From contig NZ_JABXKP010000008.1 of NCBI RefSeq assembly GCF_017114985.1, forward strand, positions 62,001 through 126,000: a stretch of 64,000 nt of DNA, written 5' to 3'. Both the position numbers and the translations under genes were made by a program. This stretch comes from Nostoc sp. JL33 (GTDB taxonomy: Bacteria; Cyanobacteriota; Cyanobacteriia; Cyanobacteriales; Nostocaceae). Below are positions 56,171-64,000 of this stretch, piece after piece. How positions within the stretch are numbered: the first letter of the stretch is position 1; each line of letters starts with the position of its first letter. The notes beneath the pieces are model-generated. The model ran no database searches. It had not been told where the DNA came from and worked only from the letters and a program-made list of their open reading frames with translations.

Positions 56171-57244
56171 ATGCTCAATAAAAGTTTTTCAATATTCAAA
56201 ATTGCTTTTGCTATAATTCCCGTCTCTATAATGCTGGGGAGTTGCGGAAATAATAATGATCTGAAGATGGCTGAAAATTTTGGACTTCAGGCGGCTAAGT
56301 TGGAGACTGCCAACGATAAAGTATCCGCCGATATTTATGATTCTTGCGCCCGTAGAGCCTCTTGGTTTGCAGATAGGAAAAACATGCAGGAGCAATTAAA
56401 GGTTTGCGATCAGCTGTATCGACCAAACTCTGAACGGGCTAATACAGCGGGTAGTGTTCTTGTGGGTTACGTCAGGTCTGTAGGTGAGCTTGCAGCCCAA
56501 GATACAGCTGCGTTTAATGAAAAATATACAGCGATCGCTAATGCACTGAAGAACTTAGAGGTTAAAACGAATACTGGCACGGCTAAGATTGACGATAATA
56601 CGATCAATGCCGGGTTACAGATCGCTAATTTTCTGACTAACTTGAGCCTGCGTGACTTCCAAAGAAGCAACTTGAAAGCTGCGGTTATTTGTACTGACGA
56701 ATATATTCAACCCTATGCTAATGGTTTGGCAAGCTTCTTTGATGAAAACTATGTGAATGATCTTCTTGATCGTGAAATTGAGAAAATATCCGAACATTAC
56801 GCTTTTTATGGTGGACGATTAAATAATGTAGTAAATAGCTCTTATAAAAATTCTGGAGAGCCTGAAGCTTTCGCATCTTTGCAAGACCAACAGATGGAAC
56901 TTGAGCAGAAAGAACGCACAGAAATCGACAAGGTTATTAGTAAGAAGAAAGATGGAGCAGCTTATGTGACAACTATCCGAAAAACTGCCGAGTTTCATGC
57001 TAAACTTAAGCTCATTTTTAATAATAATAAAGAACAACTATCGCCACAACAAAAATCCGAATGCGGAAAATACTTTGCTAAAGAAACGGAAAGTATAAAC
57101 GCTCAAACTTCAGCTTTTCTAAACCAGAAAATCAACCCATCTGAGTTAGCGCAAGTAAGGAAAGTTACGAAAGAATATATCAGCCAAGTAAGTCCGTTGC
57201 TTGCTAAGTTTGATGAAAAACCCAAAAAAAGTACAAACAAATAG
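56171..57244 (+). CDS. Helical lipoprotein, unknown function
   Basis: 357 residues. The signal peptide ends in a clear lipobox, IMLGSCG (Cys 25). The mature protein is almost entirely predicted alpha-helical, with conserved-looking Cys pairs (ESYDSCARR-type near 55, CDQLY near 77). Long charged helices in its second half (QMELEQKERTEIDKVISKK) may form coiled coil. It precedes a small helical gene by 16 bp on the same strand. The codon use is slightly more AT-rich than the neighbours. I recognise no family. Confidence 0.7.
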   Translation: MLNKSFSIFKIAFAIIPVSIMLGSCGNNNDLKMAENFGLQAAKLETANDKVSADIYDSCARRASWFADRKNMQEQLKVCDQLYRPNSERANTAGSVLVGYVRSVGELAAQDTAAFNEKYTAIANALKNLEVKTNTGTAKIDDNTINAGLQIANFLTNLSLRDFQRSNLKAAVICTDEYIQPYANGLASFFDENYVNDLLDREIEKISEHYAFYGGRLNNVVNSSYKNSGEPEAFASLQDQQMELEQKERTEIDKVISKKKDGAAYVTTIRKTAEFHAKLKLIFNNNKEQLSPQQKSECGKYFAKETESINAQTSAFLNQKINPSELAQVRKVTKEYISQVSPLLAKFDEKPKKSTNK

Positions 57245-57260
57245 ATAGAGAAATAATATT

Positions 57261-57668
57261 ATGACTGGTAAAGCAGTTTCCGACAAGAAGCTTAACATTG
57301 ATGATCTCAAAAAGTGCAGAGAGAAGCTATCAGAGTCAATCAATATAAGCAGTAGCCAAGCTTTAGATGCTCACAACCATAATAAAATATCTAGTTCTGA
57401 CTTTCAAGAGGCTCAAAAAAAGTGGGAGAAACTAGAAATTCAAGAAAGCGAATTAAGTGGAAAAATTATGGCCTTACAATTGGATTACTTGCTAGAGACA
57501 AATGTAAATAGTCCCATGTCAAGAATTGTTGGAGCTACCGATAAACTCAACGCGGCAGCCACAGACATTCGAAATTTTCAGCATTTTTTAGATTCAATTG
57601 CTGATGTAATTAATATTTTTGATAGTCTGATCAAAGCTATTCCCAATGGACTGATTGCGAATATTTGA
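57261..57668 (+). CDS. Small coiled-coil protein, partner of the lipoprotein gene
   Basis: 135 residues, no signal peptide. The N-terminal half is a charged helical hairpin (QEAQKKWEKLEIQESELSGK). The C-terminal part has an amphipathic region (ATDKLNAAATDIRNFQHFL) and ends with hydrophobic IFDSLIKAIPNGLIANI. That ending could insert in a membrane or bind a partner. Second gene of a two-gene operon; the stop lies 8 bp from the convergent tatC stop. No family recognised. Confidence 0.65.
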   Translation: MTGKAVSDKKLNIDDLKKCREKLSESINISSSQALDAHNHNKISSSDFQEAQKKWEKLEIQESELSGKIMALQLDYLLETNVNSPMSRIVGATDKLNAAATDIRNFQHFLDSIADVINIFDSLIKAIPNGLIANI

Positions 57669-57676
57669 GAATATTA

Positions 57677-58471
57677 TTATTTACCTGTGAGCTTAACCAG
57701 TCCAACACCACCAAAATAAAGGGCTAAAACTGCTCCCGCTAAGAGACTTTGAGTTAGGGGGTCAGTAGAAGGTGTGAGAACGGCTCCTAAAACCACTGCT
57801 CCCATAATCACGTAACGCCAACCAGAAACCATCCGTTCAGAGGAGACAATATTCAAATTACCGAGCAACAGTTGGATGATCGGAATTTGAAATGCTAAAC
57901 CAGTGCTGAATAATAGTAGCAGCACAAATTCAAAATATTTATCAATTGACCAAAGTTGTTCGACTACATCTGCTCCATAGCTGATGAAAAATTTCAAAGC
58001 TGCGGGAATAAGCAGTAAATAAGCAAATACTAACCCAGCAGCAAATAGCACACTCGAACCCAAAACCACAGGCGCAAGTAAACGGCGTTCGCGGCGAGTC
58101 AGCCCTGGAACCACAAACTGAATAATCTGGTAAAGAATGAAAGGGCTAGTAAGTATGAAACCAGTGTAGGCTGCAACTTTCACGGAGACAAAGAAATATT
58201 CTCCGGGTGCAAGTTGGAGAAATTTTACTCCTTGTGCTGGAACCTCAAGTAACTGGACAATCGGCTTAACGGCAAAGAAACAGCCAATAATCCCCACTGC
58301 TACAGCAATCAGCGAATAGAAAATCCGTTGTCGCAACTCTTCTAGGTGGTCGAAAAGGGACATTTCGATTTCATCTGGTAACTCATCAAGAGGATCGGTG
58401 TCTGAGTTACCATATTCTTCTGGGTCAATGTTCGGAACGTTTAGAGTATCTACGTCTTGTGAAGGCGTCAT
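57677..58471 (-). CDS. tatC: Sec-independent protein translocase TatC
   Basis: 264 residues with six hydrophobic helices. The family signature is [18 protein letters not shown] (about 37-54), followed by [17 protein letters not shown]. A long acidic N-terminal extension (about 36 residues) precedes it, as in other cyanobacterial TatC. It recognises twin-arginine signals and moves folded proteins across plasma and thylakoid membranes; the Rieske protein encoded nearby is a known type of client. Monocistronic. Confidence 0.95.
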   Translation of the reverse strand: MTPSQDVDTLNVPNIDPEEYGNSDTDPLDELPDEIEMSLFDHLEELRQRIFYSLIAVAVGIIGCFFAVKPIVQLLEVPAQGVKFLQLAPGEYFFVSVKVAAYTGFILTSPFILYQIIQFVVPGLTRRERRLLAPVVLGSSVLFAAGLVFAYLLLIPAALKFFISYGADVVEQLWSIDKYFEFVLLLLFSTGLAFQIPIIQLLLGNLNIVSSERMVSGWRYVIMGAVVLGAVLTPSTDPLTQSLLAGAVLALYFGGVGLVKLTGK

Positions 58472-58984
58472 GAGTCAGGTAGTAGGCTACATTTATAATT
58501 GAGTGCTGAGTTAATGAGTAATAGACCTCTTGCAAAAGTCCCTAACACCCCACCCCCAGCCCCTCCCCGCAGACGGGGAGGGGAGAATTTGACGTAAGTC
58601 AAAGGCGGGGTGGGGTTCTTATTTTTGATTTATGCAAGAGGTCTAATGAGTAATGAGTAATAAGTGAGCAGTCTTTTAACTCAGGACTCTTTATTATTTT
58701 ATTCGGGGAATGCAGTTACCAAGATATGTTTTTGGGTGCTGTGGGTTTTTTGTCCTGTTTTTTGGGATTGCATCTGCATAAGTTAGTAGGAAGTCATCTT
58801 GTAAGCAATGCCTAACCTAAAACAAGGGTGGAACCGATAATTTAGAAATCACGTCTCTGCGGCTAGTAGCGCTGAGTAAATTGACACTACATCAGCATAT
58901 AATACTCAGTTTTAAAAATCCGGTTCATGAATGTGGCATCTATCTATACATAACGCAATCGGAAATTTTTAGCTGAGGTTGAGT
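58472..58984. other. Intergenic region with a MITE
   Basis: Contains the MITE at 58522-58645 flanked by atgagtaat-type short repeats. The rest (58690-58980) has no gene; it should hold the promoter for whatever is transcribed at 58985. Confidence 0.5.
58522..58645. mobile_element. MITE with GACCTCTTGCA inverted ends and TA target
   Basis: 124 bp: TA-GACCTCTTGCA ... TGCAAGAGGTC-TA. Internally it contains the cccctccccgcagacgggg palindrome. No transposase. It has the same TA-flanked layout as 37505-37715 but unrelated ends. Confidence 0.7.
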
Positions 58985-59215
58985 ATGAATCGGACAATTT
59001 GCATTGCCCTGATGGCATTGCCTGTTTATTTATACAATGTTGAGCTAGGCAATACTTTTAGTAGTGACGTGCCGTGTGTTAAAAACCAGTTTCCCATAAT
59101 AGCTGCTCTAATTGCTTACAACACAAATACTCAGTCAGGCATATTGCCGTGGCAAATATCAGCTAGAGATGACCAAACCGAAGATTGCCTTCGCGCTGGT
59201 ACTTGCAAAGATTGA
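58985..59215 (+). CDS. Possible small secreted peptide
   Basis: 76 codons from ATG 58985 with GAGG about 6 nt upstream. A hydrophobic start (MNRTICIALMALPVYLY) could be a signal peptide, followed by three Cys. No family recognised and the length is near the noise level, so this may be spurious. Confidence 0.3.
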   Translation: MNRTICIALMALPVYLYNVELGNTFSSDVPCVKNQFPIIAALIAYNTNTQSGILPWQISARDDQTEDCLRAGTCKD

Positions 59216-59263
59216 TACTAATTCGTAATTACGGCAGTCCCATCATAAAAAAAAAGAAAATTA

Positions 59264-60121
59264 ATGGTTACAGAAAATCAACGCACAGTAGTGGTTACTG
59301 GAGCTTCAACAGGAATTGGTCAGGCGTGTGCTTTGCTTTTAGACCAGTTGGGCTTCTCTGTTTTTGCTGGCGTGCGTCAAGATGTTGATGCTCAAGCACT
59401 TAAACAAAAAGGGTCACAAAGGCTGATTCCGATTTTTTTAGATGTTACTGATGCTGAATCGATCGCAGCTGCTGTTGATAAGGTAACAAATGCAGTCGGT
59501 GATGCTGGGATTTTAGGTTTAGTGAATAATGCCGGAATTGCTGTTCCTGGGCCGTTGGAATTGTTAGCGATCGCAGAATTTCAACACCAGATGCAGGTTA
59601 ATGTTACTGGACAATTAGCAGTCACACAAGCATTTCTTGGTCTATTACGCCAGAGTCGGGGCCGAATTGTCAATATGGGTTCGATTTCTGGTAGAAGTCC
59701 TGCCCCGTTCATGGGAGCTTACAATGCGTCAAAGTTTGCGCTCGTTGGACTCACTGATGTCATGCGGATGGAGTTGCGATCTTGGGGAATCTCGGTTTCT
59801 ATTATCGAACCTGGTGCGATCGCTACTCCAATCTGGGAAAAGTCCCTAAGTCAATCTGAAATAGCACAGCACGATTTACCAGAATCGGCACAAAGTCTTT
59901 ACGGACAGGCGATGAATATTGTACGTAAAAAAATGCAAATTCTCGCATCTAAGGGAATTTCTGCGGATATTGTTGCTCAGGCTGTTGTCCATGCGCTGAC
60001 TGCAAAACAACCTAAGACACGTTATCTTGTTGGACAAGATGCCAAACTTGGAGCCGTGCTAAAGCATATTTTACCCGATAAGCTGCATGACCGGGTAATT
60101 TTATACTCAATGGGATTGTAG
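59264..60121 (+). CDS. SDR family oxidoreductase
   Basis: 285 residues. Classical short-chain dehydrogenase: cofactor motif TGASTGIGQACALLL (about 12-26), NNAGIAVPG (about 88-96), catalytic Ser in MGSISGRSP and Tyr-Lys in YNASKFAL. The C-terminal region after IIEPGAIATP is longer than in the shortest members and may bind a lipophilic substrate. NAD(P)-dependent; substrate unknown. It stands alone before a repeat-rich spacer. Confidence 0.88.
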   Translation: MVTENQRTVVVTGASTGIGQACALLLDQLGFSVFAGVRQDVDAQALKQKGSQRLIPIFLDVTDAESIAAAVDKVTNAVGDAGILGLVNNAGIAVPGPLELLAIAEFQHQMQVNVTGQLAVTQAFLGLLRQSRGRIVNMGSISGRSPAPFMGAYNASKFALVGLTDVMRMELRSWGISVSIIEPGAIATPIWEKSLSQSEIAQHDLPESAQSLYGQAMNIVRKKMQILASKGISADIVAQAVVHALTAKQPKTRYLVGQDAKLGAVLKHILPDKLHDRVILYSMGL

Positions 60122-60202
60122 ATTACTTCACGCTGCGTGCAATTTTCTTTCAAACCTAACCCCCAACCCCTTCCCTACTAGCGTTGGGGAGCAAGAATCA
60201 AA

Positions 60203-60351
60203 GTGTACACACAAGTCGAATTACCCCCCTTAATCCCCCCGATGCATTGGTGGGAAACAAGAAGCAAATCCAGTTCCCTCCCCAATACATCGGGGAGGGT
60301 TAGGGTGGGGTAAAGCCTTGGTTAATCAGCTATTTTAGACTTGTGGTACAC
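60203..60351. mobile_element. MITE-like element with GTGTAC...ACAAGTC ends
   Basis: Left gtgtacacacaagtc and right gacttgtggtacac are inverted copies with one indel. It has a G/C-rich middle with accccccttaatccccccg and a partial inverted copy. 149 bp, non-coding. Confidence 0.6.
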
Positions 60352-60385
60352 CGTAGCCCTTTGATAAACAAAATCATCTTTTTAA

Positions 60386-60534
60386 GGGACTTCCAAATAA
60401 AAAAATATCCCAAAACTGAGGCTAAAATCCTCTCTATTTCTCTTCTCTCTGTGTTCTCTGCGTCTGGAGTGGTAGCCTGCGGCAAGCCGCTCCGCGTCTA
60501 CGTTTCTTTGGATAATTTATTTCTTGGAAATCCC
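60386..60534. mobile_element. MITE inserted in the 20-bp repeat array (TAA flanks)
   Basis: 149 bp with ends gggacttccaa and ttggaaatccc, flanked on both sides by TAA. The sequence to the left (taaacaaaatcatctttt) is a unit of the array found on the right, so removing the element plus one TAA rejoins the array. Confidence 0.65.
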
Positions 60535-60774
60535 TAAGAAAAAAATCATCTTTTTAAGAAAAAAATCGTCTTTCTAAGAAAAAACTCGTCTTTTTAAGAA
60601 AAAAATCATCTTTTTAAGAAAAAACTCGTCTTTTTAACAAAAAAATCATCTTTTTAAGAAAAAACTCGTCTTTTTAAGAAAAAACTCGTCTTTTTAAGGA
60701 GCAAAGAATGGCGTTAAGGCGTAACCCATCGCGTTAAGGAGTAAATCATGGCTTTAAGGAACAAATTATCACTT
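60535..60774 (+). repeat. 20-bp tandem repeat array, at least 12 units
   Basis: Units start taag every 20 bp. Eight are well kept (taagaaaaaaatcatctttt or taagaaaaaactcgtctttt). Four further units at 60695-60774 are degenerate but keep taagg and the 20-bp period. Confidence 0.85.
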
Positions 60775-61058
60775 TAAGGAATCAGAACTTAATAATTGAC
60801 AGAAAACACTAAACAAATATGTGTGATGGAAAAACCGAATCTGTCGTAGGGGTAAAGTGCATTGCTCATGCGTGTCAACTTAAGGTGAAAGTTAGTCTAG
60901 AAGCAGCATTTAGAGATTGTCTCGTTCCCAGTCTCCGACTGGGAATGCCCGTCGTTGAGGCTCCGCCTCAAGACTTGCGGCAGAGCCGCTTTTGATCTGC
61001 ATTTCTAGCCAGAGGCTCTTAACGAGGTTTTAATGACACGTCCTAGATCCCAAAGACC

Positions 61059-61113
61059 CGATAAATCGCCGTCTTTACAATAATCAGTCCTTTGTCTTGA
61101 CGGCGATTTATCG
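61059..61113. repeat. Short palindromic element with CGATAAATCGCCGTC ends
   Basis: Perfect 15-bp inverted repeat CGATAAATCGCCGTC/GACGGCGATTTATCG with a 25-nt loop; the flanks agac and gtct are also complementary. A minimal MITE or a transcript terminator. Confidence 0.6.
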
Positions 61114-61470
61114 CGTCTCTTGCCTTAACCGAACCGTATTGGAACCGCTATATATTTAAGAGCGTTACAAAATTGTACTTAACAGTACCTTTTTTTGTGT
61201 GGAATATTTTTAATATTGATAAGAGTACCTTATTTAAAATGCGGTATTTCTCCTACTTTTACTTATAGTAGTATTTCTACTTATTTAAAATCAAATATCA
61301 GCATTGCTTTGTGCTATATGAAACCTAGATATGACAATTCAGCCGGGATGCTGCTAATTTAGTTAGTATTTTGAGGGAGATGTACTTAAATGAAGGGAGA
61401 AATTCCCTAAAACGAATATATTTATTTAGCAGATTTTTTCATCCTTATTCCTAAGTGAACTCGATTAGTT

Positions 61471-62802
61471 ATGCTCCTAGATTTAGAAAGATTTTATCAG
61501 GCTTGCAATCCCAGCAGACCTCTAATTATAGGAAATGCCAGCGATCGCAGATACTATATCGATTTTGCTGCGGTGCGGGGTGGCAAAATTATCGAAGCTT
61601 TGCAACGCACGATCGCTAGAATATCCCCGGATGCTCCAACCTGTCAACTATTTACAGGACATCTCGGCTGTGGAAAATCAACGGAGTTGTTGCGCCTGAA
61701 AGCTGAGTTAGAAGTGCAGCAATTCCATGTAGTTTACTTTGAGTCTACCCATGTCTTAGAAATGGCAGATGTGGATGTGACTGATATTTTGTTAGCGATC
61801 GCTGGACAGGTAAGCGAAAGCTTAGAAGCGATGAAAATCAGGTTTAAACCTCGCTACTTTACTAAGTTGTTTGGTGAACTCGTGGATTTTCTGCAAACGC
61901 CAATTGAACTTGGGGTGGAAGCAGAGTTGTCTGTGGGAATTGCCAAAATTACAGCTAAGGCTAAAGAAAGTCCGCAATTGCGGCGGCGGTTAAGAGATTA
62001 CTTGGAACCGCGAACAGCAAATATTTTACAGTCAATTAATCAAGAATTGCTAGAACCTGCCACTAAGCAACTGAAAGCTAGGGGTAAAAAAGGATTGGTG
62101 GTAATTGTTGATAACTTAGATAGAGTCGCAATTCGACCTTTACCATCGGGGCGATCGCTGCCAGAATATTTATTTATTCAGCGTGGTGAACAGTTACGCA
62201 AACTAAATTGTCATGTCGTCTACACTATTCCCTTAGCGCTGACTTTCTCCAACGATAGCGCCGAACTTCAGCATCGTTTGGGGGGAGGAGTCGCGCCAAA
62301 AGTGTTACCGATGATACCTGTACGTTTGCGCTCTGGGGAGATTTTCCCTCAAGGGTTAACAATGTTACGGCAAATGGTGCTAGCTAGAGCTTTTCCCGAC
62401 AATTTACCTAGCGATCGGTTAGGCTTAATTACAGAAGTGTTTGATAGTTTGGAAACCTTAGATCGATTGTGCCTGATTAGTGGTGGTCATGTACGCGACT
62501 TGCTAGGGTTGCTATTTGACTGTCTGCGAGAACAAGATCCACCCTTTGATCGGGAGTGTGTCGATCTGGTAATCCGAAGACAACGGGATTACCGAACTAA
62601 CGCTATCGATCCTCATGAGTGGGAATTAATCTTTCAGGTAGTGCAACAGCAGAGAGTTAGAGGTGATATAGAATACTACACCCTATTGCGAAGTTTATTT
62701 GTATTTGAATACCGCGATCATCAAGGAGCTTGGTTTGCCGTCAACCCAGTTTTAGCAGAGACAGAAAAATTTAAGTCATGGTTGAACGACACCCACAAGT
62801 AG
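61471..62802 (+). CDS. P-loop ATPase (AAA/STAND-like), first gene of a pair
   Basis: 443 residues. Walker A is GHLGCGKSTELLRL (about 63-76), Walker B LVVIVDNLDRV (about 211-221) and a sensor-like ISGGHVRDLLGLLF follows near 340. The arrangement resembles STAND/KAP-type regulatory ATPases found upstream of effector or TPR genes in cyanobacteria. No membrane segment. The next gene starts 25 bp before its stop, showing strict coupling. Likely a nucleotide-dependent switch; the signal is unknown. Confidence 0.75.
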   Translation: MLLDLERFYQACNPSRPLIIGNASDRRYYIDFAAVRGGKIIEALQRTIARISPDAPTCQLFTGHLGCGKSTELLRLKAELEVQQFHVVYFESTHVLEMADVDVTDILLAIAGQVSESLEAMKIRFKPRYFTKLFGELVDFLQTPIELGVEAELSVGIAKITAKAKESPQLRRRLRDYLEPRTANILQSINQELLEPATKQLKARGKKGLVVIVDNLDRVAIRPLPSGRSLPEYLFIQRGEQLRKLNCHVVYTIPLALTFSNDSAELQHRLGGGVAPKVLPMIPVRLRSGEIFPQGLTMLRQMVLARAFPDNLPSDRLGLITEVFDSLETLDRLCLISGGHVRDLLGLLFDCLREQDPPFDRECVDLVIRRQRDYRTNAIDPHEWELIFQVVQQQRVRGDIEYYTLLRSLFVFEYRDHQGAWFAVNPVLAETEKFKSWLNDTHK

Positions 62803-64000
62803 ATGTACAAGCAGCTAATGAGCGTGCTTTGCGAAGTTTGGGGAGAGCAATTGCCCTTTCTAATGGTCAATTCTCCCTGGTTTTGGTGTGCTGCAATTAT
62901 CGAGTTTTGCAAGAGCGAATCTTGCAACGACTCGAAGAACTCTCTTCAGGAGTACATCGAATTCAAAAGGTAGTTCTGCCGCAGAATGCTAGAAGTCTTT
63001 ACACAAGTATTCATTTACAACTCCTAACCGAAAAGAATCCGCCATCGGCGTTGATGATTTTGGGTTTAGAGTCAGTAGATGGACTTGATGATCTATTGAG
63101 GTCTATCAATCATATTCGTGATGAATTTCGCAAACGCCACGCATTCCCGATGATTGTCTGGATGAATGAGGAAGTGTTGCAAAAGGTAGTGCGTTTAGCA
63201 CCAGATTTTGCAAGTTGGGCGGCGACACCGATTCGGTTTGAAATGACAACTGACTCACTGCTGCAATTTTTGCAACAGGAAACTGACTCTTTATTTGCCA
63301 CGGTGTTACCAAGCGATGCTGCACAACAGCAACCTCCTGAAGTTGCAAAGCATTATTCCACTGTGGAGCAAGTCTGGAAACATAGCTATGAACTCCACTT
63401 TGCGATTAGAGAGTTACACAATCGTGGTATTACCTTAGAGCCAGAATTAGACGCTAGTTTAGAATTTGTTTTTGGTCTAGATGATTATATTAGCGATCGC
63501 ATTCATCCAGCTTTAAACCATTTTCAGCAAAGCTTACAAGTTTGGCAAAAGTTGGCAGAAGGGAGAGAAATCAATTCAAAATTCAAAATTCAAAATGACG
63601 CTCTCAACGAGACGCTGCGCGAACGCGGACTCGCTAACGCTGCGCTAACAAAATTGAATAAAAAGACTGGGGAGGGTGAGGAAGTATTTTCTTTGCCTAT
63701 GGCTCCTAATCGCCCATCTCCTCTACTTTTGCGAGAGGGAATTTTACTGTTTTATATTGGGCTGTGTTATTGCCGTTTTGCAGAGCAAAATCAAACCGAA
63801 AACCGCCGCCATTGGTACACAGCTAAATCTTATTTTCAGCAATCCTTAAATGTTTTAGAAGTGGCTGGGCGTTTAGATATAGTTGCTGGATTCATTAATC
63901 AACTCGCTGAAGTTTTGCAATATCTGCAAGAGTGGGAAGAGTTGCAGACGGTTGCTCAAAAGTCTCTGGAGTTACATCAAACTTATGGTACTCAAATTGA
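62778..64000 (+). CDS. TPR-like partner protein, incomplete at window end
   Basis: ATG at 62778 (MVERHPQVDVQAANERALRS) inside the end of the ATPase gene; the frame stays open to 64000, at least 407 residues. The N-terminal part (about 1-190) contains a second nucleotide-binding-like domain without a clear Walker A (ALMILGLESVDGLDDLL). From about 300 helical repeats resembling TPRs begin (LLFYIGLCYCRFAEQ; WYTAKSYFQQSLNVLEVAG; LQTVAQKSLELHQTYG). About 26 codons near 63574-63650 come from inserted repeats. Function unknown; likely the effector or sensor arm of the ATPase. Confidence 0.7.
   Translation, partial: MVERHPQVDVQAANERALRSLGRAIALSNGQFSLVLVCCNYRVLQERILQRLEELSSGVHRIQKVVLPQNARSLYTSIHLQLLTEKNPPSALMILGLESVDGLDDLLRSINHIRDEFRKRHAFPMIVWMNEEVLQKVVRLAPDFASWAATPIRFEMTTDSLLQFLQQETDSLFATVLPSDAAQQQPPEVAKHYSTVEQVWKHSYELHFAIRELHNRGITLEPELDASLEFVFGLDDYISDRIHPALNHFQQSLQVWQKLAEGREINSKFKIQNDALNETLRERGLANAALTKLNKKTGEGEEVFSLPMAPNRPSPLLLREGILLFYIGLCYCRFAEQNQTENRRHWYTAKSYFQQSLNVLEVAGRLDIVAGFINQLAEVLQYLQEWEELQTVAQKSLELHQTYGTQI
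63574..63650 (+). repeat. Repeats inserted in frame in the TPR-like gene
   Basis: Three attcaaa heptamers, then gacgctgcgcgaacgcggac and tcgctaacgctgcgc, both common between genes. They code for KFKIQND and ETLRERGLANAAL without breaking the frame. Confidence 0.65.

Larger units (their letters stand above)
60122..61470. other. 1.35-kb repeat-rich spacer
   Basis: No gene. It contains two MITEs (60203-60351, 60386-60534), a 20-bp tandem array (60535-60774), palindromic pieces at 60922-60948 (ttcccagtctccgactggga) and 60955-60995, and a hairpin element (61059-61113). The last 300 bp are AT-rich and should carry the ATPase promoter. Confidence 0.7.

Noticed and set aside
60535-60774. Possible CRISPR array
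   Set aside because: The 20-bp units are contiguous with no unique spacers, so this is a plain tandem array. The 21-bp block at 37175 was rejected for the same reason. No cas genes are present.

Overview
The window is a piece of a filamentous, probably nitrogen-fixing cyanobacterial chromosome (Nostocales, Nostoc/Anabaena-like). Evidence: many HIP1 octamers (GCGATCGC), a full oxygenic photosynthesis gene set (por, petA, petC, petE, petJ, psbV, phytoene synthase and desaturase), heptanucleotide short tandem repeats (aactcct, ggtcatt, gggaatc, caatgcc) between genes, and many small MITE-like and palindromic repeats. Base composition looks AT-leaning throughout except one clearly GC-rich gene (49775-50842).

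Layout. 1-284: start of por, cut by the window edge. 519-7437: a compact three-gene operon on the minus strand (PD-(D/E)xK nuclease, DinG/XPD-like helicase, PIWI-RE protein), joined by 4-bp overlaps. It matches the pPIWI-RE class of predicted mobile-element defence systems and is the most exciting system here. 7589-16001: sdhA, a small membrane protein, a beta-barrel-like surface protein, an amino-acid-type ABC binding lipoprotein, tRNA-Ser, and the carotenoid pair crtB/crtP. 16728-17816: a family 3 glycoside hydrolase. 17907-20036: a dense array of 23 tRNA or tRNA-like genes on one strand, for 18 amino acids, several degenerate. This array is distinct from the ordinary isolated tRNAs (tRNA-Ser at 13419, tRNA-Glu at 26663).

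20546-37105: polysaccharide deacetylase, HNH nuclease, ribbon-helix-helix-like protein, a GAF sensor kinase lacking its phosphoacceptor histidine, a START-like protein, a CPA antiporter, a cytochrome b6 paralogue that keeps only one haem-ligand pair, a lipase-like hydrolase, a TonB-like protein, then a photosynthetic electron carrier group (petJ, petE, psbV) and two sugar ABC permeases. 37106-44273: a 21-bp repeat block and a MITE, a hydrolase remnant, the chaperone set grpE, dnaK, dnaJ, and a TusA-like gene and rsgA coupled to dnaJ by 4-bp overlaps. 44410-49359: three Uma2-type nucleases, a GH57 branching enzyme and small genes, one of them decayed.

49376-54680: a cupin pseudogene next to a GC-rich, apparently acquired dehydrogenase with an attC-like stem downstream, then a pentapeptide-repeat gene sandwiched between petA and a duplicated copy of the petA 3' end, then the petC-petA operon. 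54910-64000: DUF3067, an unknown lipoprotein/coiled-coil pair, tatC, an SDR, a repeat-rich 1.3-kb spacer with a MITE inside a 20-bp tandem array, and an ATPase plus a TPR-like partner running off the window end.

A recurring theme is repeat invasion of genes. Short repeats sit in frame inside rsgA, a Uma2 gene and the terminal TPR-like gene, carry a stop codon into the cupin, and disrupt a tRNA-Ser. Functional statements rest on family motifs read by eye; no searches were run.
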